From the NCBI GenBank assembly GCA_016839555.1, contig JAEOUA010000009.1, forward strand, positions 61,221 to 125,220: a stretch of 64,000 nt of DNA. The letters are read 5' to 3'. Position 1 is the stretch's first letter. Each line of letters starts with the position of its first letter. The position numbers were made by a program, and so were the translations under genes. Positions 1 through 7,141 of the stretch are shown here, one piece after another. Source of the stretch: Promethearchaeota archaeon. Lineage in GTDB: Archaea > Asgardarchaeota > Lokiarchaeia > Sigyniarchaeales > SOKP01. Below the pieces are notes generated by a model that had not been told where the DNA came from, searched no databases, and worked only from the letters and a program-made list of their open reading frames with translations.

Positions 1-517
1 ATTTGATTTATCAGCAGATATCTTAAAGCAAATTAAATTGAAAGGAGAAGCTCAAACACCATTAACTTCGCTTAATGATAAGGCACAAGCAGTTGCTACA
101 AATATATTGAAATATCTTAAAGATCATCCCGAGTTTCATGAAATTTCGAATGTATGTGATACATGCCCTAGAATCATAAGAAGCAATTCTACAATGACAC
201 GCGTCAAGAGAGATTATGAAGGTCTCCCGAATCAAGAAGAATGCTTTATAGAGCAAGGATATATTTGTATGGGGCTTGTTACAAATGCTGGGTGTGGAGG
301 AATGTGTATTAAGGTGAATGCTCCCTGTACTGGCTGTTATGGTCAAACAGAATGGGTTGCAGATCAAGCTTCTCGATTTGCTGAGACTGCAATCAAAGGT
401 TTCAATGTTGAATTATCAAAAGATGAATTATTACGCCAAGTAAAGGATCATATTGGAACTTTCCAGAAATTTACCTTGGCAAAAAATAAAGAATTTACAA
501 AAAAGGTGCATGAATAA
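1..517 (+). CDS. vhuG: [NiFe]-hydrogenase small subunit VhuG/MvhG, C-terminal part (5' end outside window)
   Basis: The frame is open from base 2 to the TAA at 515-517, so the gene begins before the window; the TTG at 38 is an internal Leu, not a start. The visible part is the Fe-S cluster half of the small subunit of a group 3c hydrogenase, which passes electrons from the NiFe site toward Hdr. Cysteine groups that would bind Fe-S clusters are visible as CDTCP, the C of EECF, GYICMG, GCGGMCIK and APCTGCYG. One base separates the stop codon from the large-subunit ATG, so the genes are co-transcribed. A vhuD gene would be expected upstream but cannot be seen. The family is clear; the choice of Vhu rather than Mvh naming rests on the selenocysteine vhuU that follows. 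Confidence 0.9.
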   Translation, partial: FDLSADILKQIKLKGEAQTPLTSLNDKAQAVATNILKYLKDHPEFHEISNVCDTCPRIIRSNSTMTRVKRDYEGLPNQEECFIEQGYICMGLVTNAGCGGMCIKVNAPCTGCYGQTEWVADQASRFAETAIKGFNVELSKDELLRQVKDHIGTFQKFTLAKNKEFTKKVHE

Positions 518-518
518 A

Positions 519-1823
519 ATGGTAAAAGAAATAAAAGTAGAGCCAGTCACTCGATTAGAGGGGCATGGTGATTTACATGTAGTCATTGGCGATGATGGAA
601 AGGTCAAAGATGTTCAATTTAATATAACCTCCACGAGATTCTTTGAGAAATTTGTGGAGGGGAGATATTGCGAACATGTACCGCGAATTACTCCAAGAAT
701 CTGCGGGATTTGTCCGATTCCACATCATCTTACACCAACTAAAGCGGTTGAAGATGCATGGGATGTGGAAATTCCTGAACCCGCATATAAACTAAGGCAA
801 TTATTCATCAATGCAAAGCAATACTCCTCTCATCTATTGCATTTTTATGCATTAGCTGCCCCAGACTTTTTAGTAGGCCCGTTTGCAGATCCCGCATTGA
901 GAAATGTGGTGCATGTGATTAATAAAATGCCTGATGTGGGGAAAATGGCCTTAAAGATGATGGATTTTGGGCAGAAATTATGCCAAGAGATTGGGGGTAA
1001 GTCAGTGCATCCAATCTCCGCAATTGTAGGCGGTATGAAAAAACCGATGGATGAGAGTGCCCGCGATAAATTCTTAAAAAAGGTCGATGAGCAAATCGAA
1101 TTTACTAAAAAGACAGTAGAGATTGGATTAAAAGTTGTGGAAGATTATTGGGACGTCGTGGCAAACGTTGGAGTTGTGCCTACTTATTATTTAGCCTTAA
1201 CGAAGAATGGTGTCCATGATATCTATGATGGTGATATTAGAGTTGTTACCCCAGATGGCAAAAAATTAGATTATGATGTGCATGATTATTTGGAGGTAAT
1301 TGGTGAACATATACCGAAGCATTCATATGCAACTCATACCTACTATAAACCTGCGGGATATCCGGAGGGTATTTATCGAGCAAATTGTCTTGCAATGATC
1401 AATGCTGCTGATAAAATGGCGACTCCCTTAGCTCAAGAAGCACTAGAGACGTTTAGAGCGAAATTAGGTGAAATTTCTCATCATACATTTGCGTATCATT
1501 GGGCGAGATTGATTGAGACGGTAGAAGCTATTGAAAACGTTAAAACTTTGTTAGAAGATCCCGATATTGTGAATCCTGATTGTAAAACTTTAGATGTTGA
1601 GCCGAAGGAAGGAGTGGGAGTAGGAATCACTGAAGCTCCACGTGGGTTGCTTGTTTACAATATATGGTCAGACGCTGAAGGAATCTGTAAGAAATTGAAT
1701 CTCATGGTTGCAACTAATCATAATATCGCCGGCATTGAAAAATCATTGATGCATACTGCAAAACAAGTATTTGAACAAAATGCTTTAGACGGATTAAAAT
1801 TACCAGATCCCTGGATAAAATAA
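519..1823 (+). CDS. vhuA: [NiFe]-hydrogenase large subunit VhuA/MvhA lacking its C-terminal metal-binding motif
   Basis: Catalytic large subunit of an F420-non-reducing, Hdr-linked hydrogenase (434 residues). The N-terminal nickel motif RICGICPIPHH is at residues 60-70, so two of the four Ni/Fe ligands (C62, C65) are present. The protein ends at LPDPWIK and has no second DPCxxCxxH motif, which [NiFe] large subunits need. The missing motif is encoded by the separate vhuU gene 42 bases downstream, the arrangement known from Methanococcus VhuA/VhuU. I chose ATG 519 (MVKEIKVEPVTRLEGHG, the family's usual beginning); ATG 510 is in frame, but the GGTG at 505-508 is better spaced for 519. The longer frame back to 453 overlaps vhuG and is unlikely. 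Assembly would need HypC, encoded at 3716. Confidence 0.93.
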   Translation: MVKEIKVEPVTRLEGHGDLHVVIGDDGKVKDVQFNITSTRFFEKFVEGRYCEHVPRITPRICGICPIPHHLTPTKAVEDAWDVEIPEPAYKLRQLFINAKQYSSHLLHFYALAAPDFLVGPFADPALRNVVHVINKMPDVGKMALKMMDFGQKLCQEIGGKSVHPISAIVGGMKKPMDESARDKFLKKVDEQIEFTKKTVEIGLKVVEDYWDVVANVGVVPTYYLALTKNGVHDIYDGDIRVVTPDGKKLDYDVHDYLEVIGEHIPKHSYATHTYYKPAGYPEGIYRANCLAMINAADKMATPLAQEALETFRAKLGEISHHTFAYHWARLIETVEAIENVKTLLEDPDIVNPDCKTLDVEPKEGVGVGITEAPRGLLVYNIWSDAEGICKKLNLMVATNHNIAGIEKSLMHTAKQVFEQNALDGLKLPDPWIK

Positions 1824-1865
1824 ACTTGTAAACAATTATAAAAAATTTAAAAAGTGATAATAAAA

Positions 1866-2018
1866 ATGGGTGAAGAAGTAGACGAAGGGTTAGTAAATCT
1901 CTTGGAAATGATAGTCAGATGTTATGATTGCTGACTATCGTGCGCCGCTCACATCACGGTTGTTGATGAAGAGGGCAAAGAGCTTTACTCTCGAAAATTG
2001 AATGTTGGTTTAGGATGA
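1866..2018 (+). CDS. vhuU: Selenocysteine-containing hydrogenase peptide VhuU (in-frame TGA read as Sec)
   Basis: ATG 1866 opens a 50-residue frame if TGA 1932-1934 is read as selenocysteine and TGA 2016-2018 as stop. The centre reads D21-C22-U23-L24-S25-C26-A27-A28-H29, which matches the UxxCxxH form of the C-terminal [NiFe] motif absent from the large subunit just upstream. In methanogens VhuU supplies the two missing Ni/Fe ligands (one as Sec) and is cleaved after the His; here that would remove 21 residues after H29. A GTGAT Shine-Dalgarno-like site precedes the ATG, as it also does hdrC. Ordinary gene callers stop at the internal TGA and miss the gene. A SECIS-like hairpin follows immediately. 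The UxxCxxH match, the truncated VhuA and the hairpin make Sec decoding very likely; the cleavage is inferred from the family. Confidence 0.88.
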
Positions 2019-2061
2019 AATATTCAATAAAAATTATAGATTGAATATGACTGCCCATGCC
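2007..2061 (+). promoter_or_regulatory. SECIS element (eukaryote/Lokiarchaeota-type) for vhuU
   Basis: Helix II is a perfect 9-bp stem, ATATTCAAT (2020-2028) with ATTGAATAT (2040-2048). It closes an 11-base loop that begins with five A (2029-2033). Flanking it are AUGA (2015-2018) on the 5' side and UGA (2048-2050) on the 3' side, able to form the tandem sheared G.A pairs of a kink-turn. Outside is a lower helix, GGTTTAGG (2007-2014) against 2054-2061, with five Watson-Crick pairs, one wobble and two mismatches. This is the plan of the eukaryotic SECIS (AUGA / AA loop / GA). The 5' core overlaps the TGA stop of vhuU, so the lower helix uses its last codons. Folding was done by hand. Confidence 0.7.
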
Positions 2062-2132
2062 CGGGTTAAAACCAATAATAATGATGGAAAAATAAATCAA
2101 AGAAAATAAACAATTAAATAAAGTGATAAAAT

Positions 2133-2645
2133 ATGGTTATGGATTTTGAATTTAGAAAACAAGTTATGGATTATCATCAAGGGTCTGATGTAATCAAATA
2201 TTGTTATCAATGTAGTAGATGTACCGATAATTGTCCTGTATCATTTGTTACTGATGAATTATATCAATATGGATATAATCCCAGACGAAATATTTTAAAT
2301 GCGTTGCTTGGATATAAGGATAATATCTTTTCAGCGGATCTTATTGCTATTTGGGGTTGTACTGTTTGCGATACCTGCGATGAAGTCTGTCCGCAAAATA
2401 TCGAGCTAACCGAGATATTCACACTACTTAAAAATCAGAGCATTGAAAAGGGAGAGGGCCCTGATTTTATCTTCCAACAAGCACAAGCTATTTACGAATC
2501 TGGAAAAGCAATTCCCTCTCAAGCAGCATTAGAACGGAGAAGAGAGAGTATGGGATTACCTGCGATTATAGCTCCAAATGTGGATGAATTTCAAATGCTA
2601 ATGAATAATATGGAAATTAATAAAAAACTCAAAAAAGGTGATTAA
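2133..2645 (+). CDS. hdrC: Heterodisulfide reductase subunit C-like iron-sulfur protein
   Basis: A 170-residue protein with two [4Fe-4S] motifs: CYQCSRCTDNCP near residues 24-35 and CTVCDTCDEVCP near residues 76-87. HdrC carries electrons between HdrA and HdrB at the cytoplasmic Hdr complex. The length suits stand-alone HdrC. It lies 114 bases after vhuU and directly before an hdrB gene, so this cluster would supply a hydrogenase-linked Hdr module, but no hdrA is attached here (one is at 52280). A GTGAT-type ribosome site precedes ATG 2133; ATG 2139 is a possible alternative. The family is firm; the natural electron acceptor is unknown because this organism is not shown to be a methanogen. 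Confidence 0.88.
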   Translation: MVMDFEFRKQVMDYHQGSDVIKYCYQCSRCTDNCPVSFVTDELYQYGYNPRRNILNALLGYKDNIFSADLIAIWGCTVCDTCDEVCPQNIELTEIFTLLKNQSIEKGEGPDFIFQQAQAIYESGKAIPSQAALERRRESMGLPAIIAPNVDEFQMLMNNMEINKKLKKGD

Positions 2646-2649
2646 TCAA

Positions 2650-3528
2650 ATGACCGAATTTAAAATGTTTGAAGGATGTACGATTGGAAATCGAATTCCG
2701 TTTATAGAAGCTTCCACACGTAAAGTGTTCGAAAAACTTGGTATAGAAACCTCAGAAGCGCCCTTTACATGCTGCCCTGATCCTACAGGATTTAAAAGTT
2801 TTGATGATGATGGATGGCTCGCAATTGGTGCAAATAATCTCTGTTTAGCAGAGCAAGAAAATAAAGATATAATTTCTTTATGTAATGGATGTACCAACAC
2901 TCTTCGAGGAGTTCAGCATCAATTAAAACATAATAGTATCAAAAAAGAACAAATTAATAAACAATTAGCTAAGATCGGAAAAGAATATAAGGGTACGATT
3001 AATGTGAGACATTTTGTCGATGTTTTACGAAAAGATATCGGATTAGAAAAAATTAAAAGTGCACTCATAAAATCTTTAAATGGATTAAAGGTTGCATGTC
3101 ATCCTGGATGCCATTATATGAGACCTAATGAATGGATGGAAACAGATGACGATCCCATGAGACCAAAAACCTTAAAGGAATTAGTAGCTGTAACTGGAGC
3201 GACTGTAGTAGATTATGAAGAAGAGGCTCTTTGTTGCGGTTCTGCGGTCTCCAACGCATACGAAGAAGTTGGCATGCAGAATTTAAAAAGAAAAATGGAT
3301 AGTATTAAGAAAGCGGGAGCCGATATAATTGTCGTAAATTGTCCAGCATGCTTTCAACAATTTGATACTCAACAGAGAAATCTTTCGAAAGCATTTCATG
3401 AAGAATACGATATTCCAGTTCTATATTTAACGGAATTATATGCATTAGCGATGGGAGAAAATCCTGATGATCTTGGAATGCGCTATCATCGCACTAGAAT
3501 CAAAGACATCGCACCCCTTGGTGTATAA
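2650..3528 (+). CDS. hdrB: Heterodisulfide reductase subunit B-like protein (two CCG domains)
   Basis: A 292-residue HdrB homologue. The first cysteine-rich CCG domain shows FEGCTIGNR, TCCPDPTG and CNGC; the second shows CHPGCHYM, LCCGSAVS and NCPACFQQ. In methanogen HdrB these motifs hold the two noncubane [4Fe-4S] clusters that reduce the CoM-S-S-CoB disulfide. I placed the start at ATG 2650 (MTEFKMFEG) because AAGGTG at 2635-2640 is well spaced for it; the GTG at 2638 would also overlap hdrC. The second hdrB of the window (51313) keeps the same motifs but differs clearly in sequence, so they are paralogues. The real substrate in this organism could be another disulfide or a persulfide. Confidence 0.88.
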   Translation: MTEFKMFEGCTIGNRIPFIEASTRKVFEKLGIETSEAPFTCCPDPTGFKSFDDDGWLAIGANNLCLAEQENKDIISLCNGCTNTLRGVQHQLKHNSIKKEQINKQLAKIGKEYKGTINVRHFVDVLRKDIGLEKIKSALIKSLNGLKVACHPGCHYMRPNEWMETDDDPMRPKTLKELVAVTGATVVDYEEEALCCGSAVSNAYEEVGMQNLKRKMDSIKKAGADIIVVNCPACFQQFDTQQRNLSKAFHEEYDIPVLYLTELYALAMGENPDDLGMRYHRTRIKDIAPLGV

Positions 3529-3556
3529 GAAAACAAAATTTTTAAAAAATTTATTA

Positions 3557-3568
3557 TTTTTTTTTTTT
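3557..3568 (+). terminator. Poly-T terminator after vhu-hdr operon
   Basis: A run of twelve T lies 28 bases after the hdrB stop codon in the transcript sense, the usual form of an archaeal intrinsic terminator. There is no stable GC hairpin, and archaeal termination does not need one. Confidence 0.5.
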
Positions 3569-3715
3569 CGCTTATTTTTTTAAATATCTATTATAATTCT
3601 TATAGACTAGAAAAATTAGAATTTTTGAAAATATATCTCATAATAATTAATTTTATTATATTCTTTAAATTACAACATACGAGTTAGTACTATTAATCAT
3701 TTAAGTTAATTTAAA

Positions 3716-3964
3716 ATGTGTTTAGCAATACCTGGAAAGATTATAGAAATATCTTCTGATGGGAATACAGCCACAGTTGATTTTGACGGGATTAAGCAAA
3801 ATATAATCATCGCATTAGCCAAGGATGCTCAAATTGGTAAATATGCAGTAGTACATGCAGGATATGCGATTGAAATCATGGATGAGAAAGAAGCTTTAAC
3901 AGCTATTGAACAGTGGAAAGAAATAGCTGAAGATCAAGATTTAGAACTTTCTGATATGCTATAA
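3716..3964 (+). CDS. hypC: Hydrogenase maturation chaperone HypC/HupF
   Basis: An 82-residue protein beginning MCLAIPGKI, the signature of HypC. The conserved Cys2 binds the Fe(CN)2CO unit and the hydrogenase large-subunit precursor during NiFe-centre assembly. The body is the small beta-barrel typical of the family. It sits 187 bases after the vhu-hdr operon on the same strand, after a poly-T stretch, so it probably has its own promoter while serving the VhuA/VhuU enzyme. Its last six bases overlap the 3' end of the convergent CooC-like gene. No hypA, hypB, hypD, hypE or hypF is nearby. Identification is strong. Confidence 0.93.
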   Translation: MCLAIPGKIIEISSDGNTATVDFDGIKQNIIIALAKDAQIGKYAVVHAGYAIEIMDEKEALTAIEQWKEIAEDQDLELSDML

Positions 3965-4762
3965 ATCAAAAATCTCTTCTTTTAATTGCTTTAATTTTAA
4001 ATATAATCGTCTTATACTTATTAAAGCTTTAGAATTAGGATTATATTCTATAGGAGCTTCTCCTTTTAAATCAGCTTTTCCAATTTCGGAATCGAAAGGA
4101 ATTGAATGATAAAGCGGAACATTCCAATTTTCGATACGGCTATTAATTATTTCTAATTGGTTATCATCAATAATTTTATTAGCAACTAAATAAATGTTGA
4201 TGATTCCTAATTTTTTAGATAATTCTATAATTTTTCTGCTCAAATCTAAGCTTTTTTGTGATGGTTCAGATATTACTAACATCACGTCAATATCTTTAGC
4301 CGTTCCCCTCCCTAAGTGCTCTAAACCTGCTTCAAAATCTACAATAATTACTTCATCTCGCTCTACGAATAAATTATGAAGCAAAGTTCTTATTAGTGCA
4401 TTTTCTGGACATAAACATCCCGTGGCAGGTTCTTCAATTCCTCCTAAAACTAGTAGTTGTAATCCGTCTGGTCCGGAGACTTTATATTTATCAGGAATAT
4501 CAGATACCTTTGGATTAATATTATAAACTCCAGGGCCAGCCCCCCTCACTTCTGTTCGCTCTTTGACTAAGTTTTTCATTTCTGAGATGGGTACAATACT
4601 TTCTTTGATCTCTGGAGCAATTCCAAGTGTATAACTTAAATTCATAGCAGAATCATTATCAATTGCTAAAACATTATAATTATCTTTAGCAAATAATCTA
4701 GCTAAAGTTCCAGCTACAAGCGTCTTCCCAACCCCCCCTTTTCCGCTTACAGCAATCTTAAT
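3959..4762 (-). CDS. CooC-like nickel-inserting P-loop ATPase, apparent ATT start codon
   Basis: MinD/ParA-type ATPase related to CooC, which inserts Ni into CO dehydrogenase. The deviant Walker A motif SGKGGVGKT lies at residues 6-14 only if the gene starts at ATT 4762-4760: the frame then reads I-K-I-A-V-S-G-K-G, where relatives have M-K-I-A-V. A TAG stop lies one codon upstream, and no ATG, GTG or TTG occurs until ATG 4645, which would delete the P-loop. AAGGTGGA lies five bases before the ATT, a good ribosome site for it. The CxC motif GCLCPENA, the metal-binding and dimer motif of CooC, is present. Length 267 residues fits the family. It is convergent with hypC. The target could be CODH, not encoded here. 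An ATG-to-ATT base error in the assembly is the main alternative. Confidence 0.82.
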   Translation of the reverse strand: MKIAVSGKGGVGKTLVAGTLARLFAKDNYNVLAIDNDSAMNLSYTLGIAPEIKESIVPISEMKNLVKERTEVRGAGPGVYNINPKVSDIPDKYKVSGPDGLQLLVLGGIEEPATGCLCPENALIRTLLHNLFVERDEVIIVDFEAGLEHLGRGTAKDIDVMLVISEPSQKSLDLSRKIIELSKKLGIINIYLVANKIIDDNQLEIINSRIENWNVPLYHSIPFDSEIGKADLKGEAPIEYNPNSKALISIRRLYLKLKQLKEEIFDL

Positions 4763-4896
4763 CTAAGTCCACCTTCTTTTGAGAATCCAAATACATATTT
4801 AAGATATGATTTTAAATAAATTAAATCTTTAGATTATAGCTTAAAATCTAATCTCTAATTTTTACTTTATTTATTATCTAAGAAAGAGAAATAAAA

Positions 4897-5052
4897 TTAT
4901 CTAAAATAATATCCTAATTTCTTATTTCTATTTTTTTCTAAAAAGTGTTCCAAATATGAGTTAAAATTCTTAGTTTCGCGTTCTTTTAGCTTTATTCTTA
5001 ATTCTATTAATGAGTTTTTATTTTTAGCCTCATTTTTATTGCTTTTAATCAT
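4897..5052 (-). CDS. Possible small basic protein, unrecognised
   Basis: A 51-residue open frame with an ATG start, rich in Lys, Asn and Glu, lying in the roughly 400-base gap between the CooC-like gene and endonuclease V. It has no recognised domain, no clear ribosome site and a composition not far from that of translated intergenic DNA here. It could be a real small gene or chance. The rest of the gap shows only AT-rich sequence that would carry the divergent promoters. Confidence 0.25.
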   Translation of the reverse strand: MIKSNKNEAKNKNSLIELRIKLKERETKNFNSYLEHFLEKNRNKKLGYYFR

Positions 5053-5166
5053 AACTAAAAAGGAACTTAAATTAAATTATTTATATGATATAACAAAAAC
5101 TTATTATAATAAGAGAAATAGATTTTGAAAAAATAAAGAAATATCTAGATAATATAATTGATTTTC

Positions 5167-5904
5167 ATGATCATTGAATTATTAAATGATAATTATACTC
5201 AGGAAGAAGCTAAATATCTACAACTTAAATATCGAAAAAAAATCGAAAAAGAAACGATTAAAAAACTTGAATTAAAAGATATCAATGAAATTAAATATAT
5301 CGTCGGAGTAGACATCTCTTATTTTACTAAAAATGGAAAAGAATTAGGAATCGCTTGTGCTATATTGTGGGATATAAAAAGAAATGAAATAGTTGAATCC
5401 TCTTATTCAAAAGACCAGATAAGATACCCATATATTCCAGGATTCCTTGGTTTTAGAGAATGTAAGTTATTAGTAAACGCAATTCTAAAGCTTCCTAAAA
5501 AATATGAAATTGTTATAACTGATGGTCACGGAATCATTCATCCAAGGAGATTTGGAGAAGCAGTTCATTTAGGTGTTGCATTAGAGATTCCCTCTATAGG
5601 CATAGCTAAAAATCCATTTATAGGATATTCTAAATGGAAATCCTTACAAAGAAAAAAAGGAAATAAAACCCCCGTATGGAATGATAATCCTAACTTATTA
5701 AACTCTTCAGAGAAAGAATTATTAGGGTATGCAATTTGTTTAAGAGATCGTTCCAAGCCTGTATTTGTGAGTGAAGGATATAAAGTAGATATTGCTCTGG
5801 CTATAAGTTTAGTTTTAAAGTTAACAAAAGAACATAGATTACCAGAACCATTATTTTTAGCTGATAAATTCTCCCGTAGAAAAATAAATTCTCAAAAGAG
5901 TTAA
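5167..5904 (+). CDS. nfi: Endonuclease V (deoxyinosine 3' endonuclease)
   Basis: DNA/RNA repair nuclease that cuts at the second phosphodiester bond 3' of inosine. Visible family signatures are VGVDISYF (first catalytic Asp), the YIPGFLGFRE block (catalytic Glu and the PYxPxxLxFRE motif), ITDGHGIIHPRRFG (second Asp and DNA-binding loop) and IPSIGIAKNPF. The length of 245 residues is slightly longer than the roughly 225 of bacterial Nfi. I prefer ATG 5167 (MIIELLNDN); a TTG at 5158 is in frame and no ribosome site clearly decides. It appears monocistronic. The assignment is secure by motif. Confidence 0.92.
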   Translation: MIIELLNDNYTQEEAKYLQLKYRKKIEKETIKKLELKDINEIKYIVGVDISYFTKNGKELGIACAILWDIKRNEIVESSYSKDQIRYPYIPGFLGFRECKLLVNAILKLPKKYEIVITDGHGIIHPRRFGEAVHLGVALEIPSIGIAKNPFIGYSKWKSLQRKKGNKTPVWNDNPNLLNSSEKELLGYAICLRDRSKPVFVSEGYKVDIALAISLVLKLTKEHRLPEPLFLADKFSRRKINSQKS

Positions 5905-6078
5905 ATTGTTATTTATTCGTATTTTAAATAAATTCATACAAGAAAAAGAAAGTATTTAATGATTTAGTGAGTTATATCGAATAGAATTATATTGAGTTTA
6001 AGTATAGAATTTATATTAAATATTTAAATTTAAAAAATATATAAAGAATTAAAAAAAACATAGATTACATTCATAAAA

Positions 6079-6585
6079 TTGGAAAATTATAAAAGATCAA
6101 AAGAATGGTTAAAACTTTCTTTTAATAATCTGGAAAAAGTTATAGCTTTTTATAAGATTAAAGAATATGATGCTTGCGTATTTAGAATTCAATTATCTAT
6201 TGAGCAATTTCAAAAATCCTTGTTATTTTTATTGGGATTTCAAATCAGGAAAACTCATGAACCGTCAAAGATTTTAGATTCCTTAATTTATAATGATCAA
6301 ATTCAAGTTAAAAAACAAATACTAGATAAATTCAAAAAACTAACGAAGTTAGCAAAAGTAATCGAAAAAGAAGAAACTTCAACTAGATATGGAATAATAC
6401 GGAATAATAAATTAATCTCCCCAAAAAAATTATATGACAAAACTAAAGCAATAGAGTTTCTTAATATTTTAGTTAAATTTTTAATAGTTATCAAAGAAAT
6501 TTTAATAAATATCTCTGAATTTTCTAACCAAATTAAAATTTTAGATAAATCTATCAGTAAAATTAGACTTTTAATAGAGGAATAA
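6079..6585 (+). CDS. HEPN-domain protein (partner of MNT nucleotidyltransferase)
   Basis: An all-alpha protein of 168 residues. The segment YDACVFRIQLSIEQFQKSLL followed by THEPSKILDSL matches the core of the PF05168-type HEPN domain, and TRYGI at mid-length matches its RYP-like turn. I do not see the Rx4-6H RNase motif of toxic HEPN proteins with confidence. It is followed after five bases by an MNT-type nucleotidyltransferase, the classic HEPN/MNT two-gene module, in which one protein may be a toxin and the other neutralises it by AMPylation. The start is TTG 6079; no ATG exists before the core of the domain. Identification as HEPN is good; toxic activity is inference. Confidence 0.8.
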   Translation: MENYKRSKEWLKLSFNNLEKVIAFYKIKEYDACVFRIQLSIEQFQKSLLFLLGFQIRKTHEPSKILDSLIYNDQIQVKKQILDKFKKLTKLAKVIEKEETSTRYGIIRNNKLISPKKLYDKTKAIEFLNILVKFLIVIKEILINISEFSNQIKILDKSISKIRLLIEE

Positions 6586-6590
6586 AGAAA

Positions 6591-7085
6591 ATGAAAAAAG
6601 ATATCCCATTTGATTTAGCATTTATTCAAATCGAATATTATAAAAACAAATTACATAATTATCTTGAACATATTTTTAACCAAAATTTAGATATAATTGG
6701 CATATTACTTTTTGGCTCAGTTGCTAAAAATACAGCTAGGAATGATGAATTTTATACAAGTGACATTGATATTATTATTATTTGTGAAAACCTTCCATCA
6801 GGAATATGGAAACGGAAAAAATTTATTCTCAAAAAAACTAAAGAAGTCTGCTCTGGCATTCAAGATTTTTGGTGGACGTTAAAGGAATTTTGGTCTCTAT
6901 TAGAATCAAAATTTTTTCTTCTCTTAGATGCATTTGATGAGGGAATAATTCTTTATGATCCAAAAGATATTTTAAAAAACTTAAAAGAAAAATTATTTAA
7001 AGATTTAAAGGTAAAAGGAGTAATAAAAACAGATCTCTATTGGCAATGGCCAATTAAAAATTTTGGAGATAAAATAGATTTTTAA
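6591..7085 (+). CDS. MNT-type nucleotidyltransferase (minimal nucleotidyltransferase)
   Basis: A 164-residue protein with the pol-beta-superfamily signature: LLFGSVAKNTARNDEFYTSDIDIIII gives the G-S helix turn and the D-x-D metal-binding pair (SDID) at about residues 42-65. The third acidic residue expected further on is not obvious. It belongs to the same operon as the HEPN gene just upstream (five-base gap), so an antitoxin AMPylating the HEPN partner is a reasonable guess. The C-terminal part after about residue 95 is not diagnostic and is longer than in the smallest MNT proteins. Start ATG 6591 is the only plausible one. Confidence 0.82.
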   Translation: MKKDIPFDLAFIQIEYYKNKLHNYLEHIFNQNLDIIGILLFGSVAKNTARNDEFYTSDIDIIIICENLPSGIWKRKKFILKKTKEVCSGIQDFWWTLKEFWSLLESKFFLLLDAFDEGIILYDPKDILKNLKEKLFKDLKVKGVIKTDLYWQWPIKNFGDKIDF

Positions 7086-7141
7086 ATATTCAATTCTTGA
7101 GGTTGGAAAGTTAAAAATAATATTAATTTATAATACAAATC

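Noticed and set aside
2047..2096. Alternative SECIS fold using ATGA at 2047 and TGAT near 2092
   Set aside because: The sequence between them cannot form a long stem (only GGTT/AACC pairs), whereas the fold at 2007-2061 has a perfect 9-bp helix.
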